A stretch of 16,638 nucleotides of DNA, from positions 1 through 16,638 of the forward strand of contig CAZRRV010000034.1 of the NCBI GenBank assembly GCA_964602735.1, read 5' to 3'. The notes under the pieces are model-generated. The model saw only the letters and a list, made by a program, of their open reading frames with translations. It searched no databases and had not been told where the DNA came from. Made by a program: the position numbers and the translations under genes. Source of the stretch: CAZRRV01 sp964602735 (lineage in GTDB: Bacteria; Bacillota; Clostridia; Oscillospirales; Acutalibacteraceae). Shown piece by piece: positions 1 through 7,700 of this stretch; position 1 is the first letter of the stretch, and each line of letters starts with the position of its first letter.

Positions 1-111
1 GCTGAAATGCGACCGGTTTTATTGTGTCTGTAATCAATGTCAATCCGTTCCTTCTGTCCGAAACGGCACAGTGTAAATCCGAAAATAAAGTTAATACGGA
101 GGTAATGCGAA
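1..111 (+). other. 5' segment upstream of the ABC permease, no gene assigned
   Basis: This short stretch precedes the first permease start. I cannot assign a reading frame to an upstream gene, and I see no convincing -35/-10 pair, so the promoter of the five-gene unit probably lies left of the window. The only clear signal is the ribosome binding site ACGGAGGT at 96-103, eight bases before the ATG at 112. Confidence 0.5.
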
Positions 112-993
112 ATGTCGAACGGTTCCGAAACTCACGGCGTAAAAGAAAAATCCACCCTGCTGCCTTATCTTTTGATTTTGCCGACCGTTGCTTTTTTGTG
201 TATGTTTTCGTTTTATCCGTTTATTAAAACGATAATCAATTCGTTCTCCGTTACCGATGAAATCGGCAACTGGCTCGGCTGGGCGGGGCTCGCGACCTGG
301 AAATCGGTTTTTACCGACGGTCAGTTGCCCGTTGTCCTTGCCAATACTTTTACAATTGCCGCGCTCCTTCTCCCGATGACGATGATAGGCGCAATGACCC
401 TCGCCCTGATCGGGACGAAAAAAGGCAAAGGGCAGCGGCTCGTCACTACTCTGTTCGCTTTGCCGCTTTCAATTGCCCATTCCGCGGCGGCGACCGTGTG
501 GACGTTCTTTTTCGGTTCCAGAAGCACCGGGGGACTTATCAACAATTTCTTAAATACCGATATACTGTTTTTTCAGACCAAAGGGCTCACCGTGGTTATG
601 GTTGCTTTCGTTACGGCGTGGACGCATACGGCTTCGTGTTATCTGCTGCTGCTCGCCGGGTTCCGCAATGTTTCCGACGATCTGCTTGAGGCCGCCACGC
701 TCGACGGCGCCAACGGTTTCGTAAAAGCCACGCGGATTATGATCCCGATGGCCTCTCCGCAGATATTTTATGTGCTGTTTATAACCATAATTTCCTCGTT
801 CGCGACTATTACACAGATAATGCTGTTAACCGGCGGCGCGTACGGAACACAGAACATTTCTTATGTTATCGCAACAAAAGTACGCACTCTTTACGAACCC
901 GCGTGCTGCTATTCGCTGATACTTTTCGTAATCATATTTATCGTAACCAGAATCCAGTTCATTTTCGAAAAGAAAATTGTGTACTATCAGTAA
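112..993 (+). CDS. Sugar ABC transporter permease, MalF/UgpA type
   Basis: This 293-residue integral membrane protein is a binding-protein-dependent ABC importer permease. It would form a heterodimeric channel with the next gene product. About six hydrophobic segments are visible, the first at roughly residues 16-38 (PYLLILPTVAFLCMF). The cytoplasmic EAA loop that contacts the ATPase begins at residue 193 (EAATLDGANG, then IMIPMASP), the hallmark of the MalF/MalG superfamily. The length is typical of UgpA/LacF-like permeases, which lack the extra N-terminal domain of enterobacterial MalF. The ATG at 112 is preceded by GGAGGT. The second permease starts 31 bases after the stop, so the two are co-transcribed. 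The substrate cannot be read from sequence. The neighbouring family-1 binding protein suggests an oligosaccharide, polyol or glycerol-phosphate-like ligand. Confidence 0.93.
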   Translation: MSNGSETHGVKEKSTLLPYLLILPTVAFLCMFSFYPFIKTIINSFSVTDEIGNWLGWAGLATWKSVFTDGQLPVVLANTFTIAALLLPMTMIGAMTLALIGTKKGKGQRLVTTLFALPLSIAHSAAATVWTFFFGSRSTGGLINNFLNTDILFFQTKGLTVVMVAFVTAWTHTASCYLLLLAGFRNVSDDLLEAATLDGANGFVKATRIMIPMASPQIFYVLFITIISSFATITQIMLLTGGAYGTQNISYVIATKVRTLYEPACCYSLILFVIIFIVTRIQFIFEKKIVYYQ

Positions 994-1024
994 CCGCGGC
1001 GAAAGTAAAGGAGGATTGATCGGA

Positions 1025-1846
1025 ATGAGTCGAAGAGCGAAACAGAATATATGGCTTGCCGTAAAAATTCTTATAGGTCTCACTATAATTTTTCCGCTTG
1101 TGATTACCCTGATTTTCAGCTTTCAGCCGGAGGAAGAACTTCTGACTATACCGTTAAAGGTATTCACAAAAAATCCCACGCTGTCAAACTACAAATACGC
1201 TTTCGAGAACTACAATCTGTTCAATATGTTGAAAAACACTATGATTACCATAATCATCATAGTGCCCGTGCAGGTTCTTACGTCCTCCATGTGCGCGTAT
1301 GCGTTCGCGCATTTCAATTTCAGGTTCAAGAATATACTTTTCACAATCATAATCACCGCCATGATGATTCCCGGAGAGACAACCCTCGCGTCAACATTCA
1401 AAATGGTGCAGGGCATGGGGCTGATAAATACTTATCTGGGAATGTGCATTACAAGCCTTATAAGCGTAAGCGGAACATTTATGATAAGGCAGCATATGAT
1501 GTCGCTCCCGTCCGCGCTTTGGGATGCCGCTCGGGTCGACGGCTGCTCCCACATGAAATATTTTTTCAGCGTAATGCTGCCGCTCAGCAAATCGATAATT
1601 TCCGCGTTCGTGCTTACGGGATTTATCGGAGTTTACAATTCCTATTTCTGGCCGTGGATGATAACCACAACCGAAGATATGCAAACGCTCGCCGTGGGAA
1701 TGGGGCAGATTAAAGCCGACACTCTGTTGCATCCGGGGCATGTTTACGCAGGTACGGTTCTCTGTATGATTGTGCCGGTAATAATATATATTTTCGGCAT
1801 CGACTATATAGTCGAGGGAATGACTGCCGGCGCGGTAAAAAGCTGA
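1025..1846 (+). CDS. Sugar ABC transporter permease, MalG/UgpE type
   Basis: This 273-residue protein is the second permease of the importer. The EAA loop begins at residue 167 (DAARVDGCSHMKYFF, then MLPLSKS), matching the MalG/UgpE family. The first hydrophobic segment lies at about residues 13-33, and the C-terminus ends in VEGMTAGAVKS, like other CUT1 permeases. I chose the ATG at 1025 because AAAGGAGG (1007-1014) lies about ten bases upstream and the protein then begins MSRRAKQN, a normal cytoplasmic N-terminus. An in-frame TTG at 977 would overlap the upstream stop and lacks a ribosome binding site. No ABC ATPase gene follows, so the transporter probably borrows a multitask MsiK/MalK-type ATPase from elsewhere. 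That is common for CUT1 importers in Gram-positive bacteria. Confidence 0.93.
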   Translation: MSRRAKQNIWLAVKILIGLTIIFPLVITLIFSFQPEEELLTIPLKVFTKNPTLSNYKYAFENYNLFNMLKNTMITIIIIVPVQVLTSSMCAYAFAHFNFRFKNILFTIIITAMMIPGETTLASTFKMVQGMGLINTYLGMCITSLISVSGTFMIRQHMMSLPSALWDAARVDGCSHMKYFFSVMLPLSKSIISAFVLTGFIGVYNSYFWPWMITTTEDMQTLAVGMGQIKADTLLHPGHVYAGTVLCMIVPVIIYIFGIDYIVEGMTAGAVKS

Positions 1847-1940
1847 CGGCGGTGTGATTTGGGAACGGGGGCGCGCAAATGAAAACATAGATGAATATCG
1901 GAAGCGGAAACAAAAATTAAATTATTACGGAGGCAGAAAA

Positions 1941-3476
1941 ATGAAGATCACTGTTAGAATTTTAGCCGTTTTGCTTGCGCTGTTTACCGTATGCGCCGCG
2001 TTTGGCGGCTGCGGCAAAAGCAAAAGCAAAAGCAAAAGCAAGGGCGATAACGACGGCACCGGTTCCGAGGTATCGGATGTAAGCTCCGGCGGGGAAACAT
2101 CATCGGCGGGCGGCGCCGCGTCGAACGGCGGCGGAACGAGCAGTAAAGGCTCCGGCGGAACCGCTTCGAATGCGGGAACAACCGGCGAAAAGCAGCCGAC
2201 CGGTGTACAGAAGCTTGTTTTCTGGAACGGTTACGGCAGCGGCTATACGGCGACATTCGATGAGCTTATCAACCGCTTTAATTCAAGCCAGAAAAACTAT
2301 TCGATAAAAAGCGTTAATCAGGGCGGCACGGTTGAACTGCGCACCAAACTTCTCAGCATAAACAAGAAAAATTATCCGTCCGTAATGAACGGAACGCCGA
2401 TTACCATCGCTCAGTACGCCGAAAACGATTTCTGTCAGCCCATTCAGCCGTATCTCGACGCCGACAGCGATAAGTGGACGAACGATATTTTCCCGGCGGT
2501 GCGCGCGTCTTTTATCGACGATGAAGGACACATGATCGGCTCTCCCTTCGGCGTAAGCATAAACGGTTTTGCCGTTAATCTTAAATTATTGGGAGACGCG
2601 AAACATAATATCGGAGAATGTACCACATTTGAGAAAATAGCGGATATCGCAATCGATGCCAAAAATGCCGGTGTTCTCAAAAACAAATACGGATATGTAT
2701 TTAATCTTGCGCAGGAAGCGCACGATATGCTCAGAATCCAGGGCGTTGACTTTGTCGACGCAAAAAACGGCTGGGACGGCACCGCAAAGAAATCGCTCAT
2801 TACAACGGGCGAAACAAAGGCGGCGTTTGAAAAATATTTCAGCATTATGGCTAAAATGGTCAAGAATAAAGTTACATATCCCTTCTCGACTGCCGGAAGT
2901 CTGACTTTCATCTCGGAGTTTAAGAACGGAAACGTGCTGTTTATGTCTTGCACCAACTCGTATTTCGAGAATATCATCATAAAAGGCAAACCCGCTTTCG
3001 ACTGGACATTTATCCCCGCGGTCGGCCTCGACGACAACGCCGACTTCAAAGGCCAGTGCCTCCCGGAGGGAACCGGATTGTTTATGTGCAATACCGGCAA
3101 CAAACGCGAAATGCAGGGCGCGTACGAATTTATTAAATTCTGCGCGAAAAAGGAAAGCCAGGAGCTGTGGTGCACCGGGACCACTTACGTTCCCTACACC
3201 AACGCCGCCGCCTCGTCATCCGTGATGACAAACTGGCAGAATACCAAATACCCGCAGTCTAAATCGATTATCAACGCCCTGCGCAATTCTACGGGCAAAC
3301 TTACGGGAACTTATGCCGCCGTCGGCAACGAACTGCTCTACGGAATACAGGACGCGCTTGAGACCGTGTACAGCAACCCCGACAAGAGCCCGCAGGACGC
3401 CATGAATAAACTGAACACCAGGGTACAGGCGGCTCTCGATGTATTGGCGAGACGTGAGGAACTGAAGAAAAAATAA
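1941..3476 (+). CDS. Extracellular solute-binding lipoprotein, family 1 (sugar ABC importer)
   Basis: This 511-residue lipoprotein should capture the ligand outside the cell and deliver it to the two upstream permeases. The signal peptide (residues 1-23, hydrophobic ILAVLLALFTV core) ends in a lipobox-like F-G-G-Cys24; the first position deviates from the usual Leu. A Lys-Ser repeat (about 25-33) and a Ser/Gly/Ala-rich linker to about residue 85 follow. The mature domain starts with VFWNGYGSGYTATFDELINRFN, of which the FW...LI..FN pattern is typical of COG1653 binding proteins. The ATG at 1941 follows GGAGGCAGAAAA, and an upstream in-frame ATG at 1854 would bury the signal peptide. The length is at the long end for the family because of the linker. 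The ligand is unknown; I infer a carbohydrate from the permease type. Confidence 0.92.
   Translation: MKITVRILAVLLALFTVCAAFGGCGKSKSKSKSKGDNDGTGSEVSDVSSGGETSSAGGAASNGGGTSSKGSGGTASNAGTTGEKQPTGVQKLVFWNGYGSGYTATFDELINRFNSSQKNYSIKSVNQGGTVELRTKLLSINKKNYPSVMNGTPITIAQYAENDFCQPIQPYLDADSDKWTNDIFPAVRASFIDDEGHMIGSPFGVSINGFAVNLKLLGDAKHNIGECTTFEKIADIAIDAKNAGVLKNKYGYVFNLAQEAHDMLRIQGVDFVDAKNGWDGTAKKSLITTGETKAAFEKYFSIMAKMVKNKVTYPFSTAGSLTFISEFKNGNVLFMSCTNSYFENIIIKGKPAFDWTFIPAVGLDDNADFKGQCLPEGTGLFMCNTGNKREMQGAYEFIKFCAKKESQELWCTGTTYVPYTNAAASSSVMTNWQNTKYPQSKSIINALRNSTGKLTGTYAAVGNELLYGIQDALETVYSNPDKSPQDAMNKLNTRVQAALDVLARREELKKK
2016..2039 (+). repeat. Hexanucleotide tandem repeat (AAAAGC)x4
   Basis: Four perfect tandem copies of AAAAGC encode the Lys-Ser repeat directly after the lipobox Cys of the solute-binding protein. 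Gain or loss of a unit keeps the frame and would only change the length of the basic tether at the membrane. Confidence 0.85.
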
Positions 3477-3516
3477 CGCGTAAATCCGTAAACAATAGAA
3501 AGGGTGAGAATCGGGT

Positions 3517-4743
3517 ATGAAAGGCAGAATAAAAAGCATCATCGCGGTTGTGCTTGCCGTTCTGATGATAAATCTTCTGGGTTGCGGCAAGCGCAAAACG
3601 ACCGTCGTTTCGTCGCAGCCCGGGCTGACAGGCGGCTCCGGCGGAACATCGTCTAACGGCGAAGATCCCTCCGGCGGAGAGAACCCGTCCGACGACGGCA
3701 ACGTTCCGGGCGCGGATTCGCCGTCGGATGGAAACGGCCCGTCTTCCGGCGGGGATGACCTGAATGAAGAACCGGCGGATGCGGAGCCGGAGGATACCAC
3801 CGGCGGATATGCCGATTATGTCGCCGAGGAATTTCAGTACCGTGATGTTCTGGTAGACAAAAAGAATATCAACGGCAAACTGGCGATATATTTCCTTCGC
3901 AGCGACGCCTATCCCGAAGGCGGGTTTTCCGGCGACTGCAGTATTTTGATCGCTCCCGACGGCACTACCATGATGATCGATGTAAACAATTTCGGGGGCA
4001 GCGCCGTAGCCGTCGATTATCTTGAGAGGCTCGGCATAAAGAAAATCGATTATCTCGTTATTACGCACCCCGACGCCGACCATGTATACGGCTATAAACC
4101 CATATTCAATAATTTCGAGATAGGTCAGGTATTTACCAACGCCTCGTTAAGCTTTACCCTTCAGGGGCGCGAGGGCTACGACATTATAAAAGCCGCGGAT
4201 AAAAAGGGCATACCGCATACCGTGCTTAAGGAGGGCGACAGTTTCAAATTCGGCCCGGTCGACATCAAGGTTTTAAGCCCGCCGGCAGACAGAGACTGGC
4301 AGTGGGAGCTTAATAAATCCCGGCAGAACGCGGGTTCCCTCGCGTTCAGCATAAAGTGGAAAAACGCGAAGGTGTTCTTCGGAGGCGATCTTGAAACCGA
4401 GCAGGAGCTTTATATGATTGAAAAATACGGCAGTGAACTGAATTTCGATGTCGTTAAAATGAACCACCACGGTTGCGCCCAGCAGAACTCCCCGCAATGG
4501 GTGGATTTCGTAAAACCCAAAATCGCGGTTGCCGAGCAGAACGCGATGGCCGACGAGGGCATATATCTGCGGTATGTGAACGCCGGCTGCACTTCGCTTC
4601 ACACCTGCCTTGACGGCACGGTGCTGGTTACCACATCGGGCGACGGGTATTACGATCTGTATGTCGAACACGATCGTACCAATTTGAATTACGCGCCCTA
4701 CATCGATATTCCGAACGGGCATATACGCGTAAAGGGACATTGA
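3517..4743 (+). CDS. Lipoprotein with ComEC-like metallo-beta-lactamase domain
   Basis: This 408-residue protein has a signal peptide ending in the lipobox L-L-G-Cys23, then a Ser/Gly/Pro/Asp/Glu-rich linker (about 25-105), then an MBL-fold domain. Metal-ligand signatures are THPDADH (His184, Asp186, Asp188, His189), GGD at 289-291 and MNHHG (315-319), with MIDVNN upstream. This set resembles the C-terminal MBL domain of the competence protein ComEC/Rec2, here without the ComEC membrane channel. Such domains act as nucleases or phosphodiesterases in the ComEC family, but the substrate here is unknown. It should sit on the outer face of the membrane. The ATG at 3517 has AAAGGGTGAG upstream. 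It begins 40 bases after the binding-protein stop and ends 16 bases before the beta-helix gene, so it belongs to the same unit. Confidence 0.85.
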   Translation: MKGRIKSIIAVVLAVLMINLLGCGKRKTTVVSSQPGLTGGSGGTSSNGEDPSGGENPSDDGNVPGADSPSDGNGPSSGGDDLNEEPADAEPEDTTGGYADYVAEEFQYRDVLVDKKNINGKLAIYFLRSDAYPEGGFSGDCSILIAPDGTTMMIDVNNFGGSAVAVDYLERLGIKKIDYLVITHPDADHVYGYKPIFNNFEIGQVFTNASLSFTLQGREGYDIIKAADKKGIPHTVLKEGDSFKFGPVDIKVLSPPADRDWQWELNKSRQNAGSLAFSIKWKNAKVFFGGDLETEQELYMIEKYGSELNFDVVKMNHHGCAQQNSPQWVDFVKPKIAVAEQNAMADEGIYLRYVNAGCTSLHTCLDGTVLVTTSGDGYYDLYVEHDRTNLNYAPYIDIPNGHIRVKGH

Positions 4744-4759
4744 ATAAGGAGATGATAAT

Positions 4760-7700
4760 ATGGCGGAAATAGAAAAAAACGGCAACGGAACGGAAAAGAA
4801 CAGAAAGAAAAAGATTATCGCCATTGTTACCGCCGCCGTGGCACTTTGCCTTGTTGTGGCTGTTGTGCTGTTCCTGCTTCTGCGCCCGGGCGACGATGAC
4901 GGCACCGTCGTGACCTCTTCGGGAGTGTCGGAGCCGGGCGCGGCGGAGCCGGAAGTTCCCGAGACCCCGGTACCGGAAGCGCCGAATGACCCCGAAACGC
5001 CGGACAACCTCGACCTTCCGGAAATCCCGGATGTGCCTGAAAAGCCCGAAGAGCCCGAAGTCCCGCCGGAAAATGCCGACGCGGCCGACGAGGCCACCCT
5101 GCGGGAACTCCTGCTTTACGACGGGAAAATTACAATCAACCTTACCGGCGATGTAACCGTCGGCGCGCCGTTTATCGTGAACGGAACGAAAATGCTCACC
5201 GGCGGCAAAACTCTCTCCTACCTTTCCGCCGGTATGGCGAACGAATATATTCTGGATGTTTCCGAAGGCTCTACCCTGATTTTCGACGGGCCGACCCTTA
5301 ACGGCAGTTACCGCGGGAACGGTATAAGAATCGGCGAGGGAGGAACCCTGTCTTTCCTCTCCGGCACGATAAAAGAGACCGCCTATTGCCATGTAAACGG
5401 CGATAAGTCCGTAATAACCGTTAAAGGCGGCACCTTTACCGAAGGGCAGAGGGGCATAATCGTGAGCGGCGACTCCAAGGTTTATATCGAAAGCGGCACA
5501 TTTACCGATTTCGACGACGCTAATGTTACCGTCGGTACGGGCGGGTACTGTTCGATAACCGGCGATCCTGTTTTTAACGCCGGCGATTTGGGAATGTACA
5601 ATAACGCGATTTTGAATTTTGCCGAAGGAACCAACGCCGAAGTTCACGGAGGAACATTCAACGGCGGTTCGCCGCGCGGCAATCAGAGAATCGGGATATG
5701 GTCATGCGGCAAACTTACCGTATCTCCTCCCGAGGGCGTCGATTACTTTGAAATCGCAAATTTCGGCTTTAACGGCATCCGTTACAGCCGCGGCGCCGAT
5801 ATAACCCTTTCGCATGTGTATATTCACGACACCAGAATGGCCATTGAAGGCAACGACAAAGGCATCGAATGCAAGCTCTCCGTCAGCGACAGCAAAATCG
5901 AGAATGTTGACGGCGGCATATATATTGCCGGATCCGAAAATAAAGTCACATTGACGAATTTTACGGTTAAAGGCACTGTGAACAACGGGGTCGACATTCA
6001 CGAATACGGTACGATCCTTACGGCGAACAACTGCACTTTCGAGGATGTCAAGGGTTGCGCGGTGTATGTTACCGGCAACCCGGACGCCGAGCTGAAAGCG
6101 AACTGCACATATAATAATTTAACCGTCAAAAACTGTAATCAGGCGCTGTGCTCGCGCAAAGGCTCGATCCTTACCGTCAACGGCGGCACTGTGGAGGGCT
6201 GCGATGTCAGCAGTTCTACACTTGAAAAGGGCGAACTGCACACGTCGAATGTTCTGTTCCAAAACAATTATTCCGGCGACGGCCCGCTCAAAGACGGTGT
6301 ACCTCAGGGAGCCGAGGGCGGCGTTCTTAACATCACCCACTACGGAATATACACCGACAACGGTTCCAGGTTTATAGGTAACAAAGCCTCTACGAACGGC
6401 GGGGCGTTGAAAATAAACGATAACGCCGTTGTAACCTTAACCGGCACCGAGTTTACCGACAATATAAGCGAATGGTCCGGCGGAGCAATCCGGGTCAACG
6501 GATCCACGCTTAACGGCAGGAACCTCATTTTTAACCACAACATCGCCAACGGAGGCGACGGCGGCGGCGCGATAGCCGCGGCAGGCGGCGCCGGTACAAT
6601 CAGTGGTTCGGTTACCCTTACAAGCGATGATCCGGCAAAGTATAAATTCACGAACAACGAATCGTATCAGGCCGGAGCCATTGTGGTATGCTTAGAGGAT
6701 TCCTTTAATATAACCGGGTATGAATTTTCAAACAATAAATGCTGGTCGTACGGCGGAGGCGCCATACAGGTTCAAAAAAATGTTTTTACCCTGAACGACT
6801 GCGTTTTCAAAGAAAACGAAGCCGGTATGTACGGCGGCGCGATTGCCGTGCGTAACGCGGGAACCCGTTTGGTTGTCAACGGAACCGACTTTACCGGCAA
6901 CACCGCCAAAACTCTCGGCGGCGCGGTTTACGGCGACAAGGGCGCCGCGATATCCATGACCGGTAAATCCGGGCAGGAGAAAAGTCGTATCAGCTGCGAG
7001 GCTGTTGAGGGAGCCGGAGCCGTATATCTCGATGACGCGAAAGCGGATATAACCGATTATATATTATCCGAAAATTCCGCAACCGGAGCCAGCGGCAGAG
7101 GCGGCGCGCTGTGGTGCAAAAACGGCGGAAAATTTGATGTAACGGGGTGCGTTATCTCCGATAATAAAGCCGATTGTTCCGGCGCCGCGTATATCGACAC
7201 GGCAAGTGAAATGACAACCGAAAACTGCGAAATAACCGGCAATTACTGCACGGCGACAACCCAGGGCGGGGCGGTAACCGTCATCGGGAAATATACCGAT
7301 ACAGATTCAATATTTAAGGGGAACCACACTTCGTCAAACGGCGGAGCCATGCAGATATTCGTCGACGCCGTGGTCGATTTAACCGGCACGACATTCGAGA
7401 AAAATTATACCGACGGCAGCGAAAATTCTTCCTCCGGCGGCGCGATCCGTATGAACAGCGCCAAAGTGACGGGGCGCAATCTTAAATTCATCGGGAATTA
7501 TACCGGCACAATCGGATACGGCGGCGCCATTTCCGTCTGCGGCGGCAGTGCAACCGCCGAACCCGGATATCTGAAACTTACGGCCGACGCGGGGCAGGGT
7601 AAATTTGAAAATAATTATTCCTCTTTAGCCGGCGGCGCGATTGACGTGACTTTCCAGGATCCTCTGGAAATCGGCATAGAAATAACCGGCTACGATTTCA

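Noticed and set aside
977..1024. Earlier TTG start for the second permease
   Set aside because: It overlaps the end of the first permease and has no ribosome binding site. The ATG at 1025 has AAAGGAGG.
1854..1940. Earlier ATG start for the solute-binding protein
   Set aside because: It would add 29 polar residues before a clear lipoprotein signal peptide. The ATG at 1941 has its own GGAGG.
2444..3184. A 246-codon open frame on the minus strand, antisense to the solute-binding protein
   Set aside because: It lies wholly inside a gene with clear family signatures and has no ribosome binding site or recognisable motif. It is a by-product of codon bias on the sense strand.
3301..4083. A 260-codon minus-strand open frame over the end of the binding protein and the MBL lipoprotein
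   Set aside because: It is the antisense shadow of two real genes. It has no start signal and no recognisable family.
4628..5647. A 339-codon open frame on the minus strand across the MBL/beta-helix junction
   Set aside because: It crosses two well-supported genes and shows no domain. Its composition mirrors the repeat gene on the other strand.
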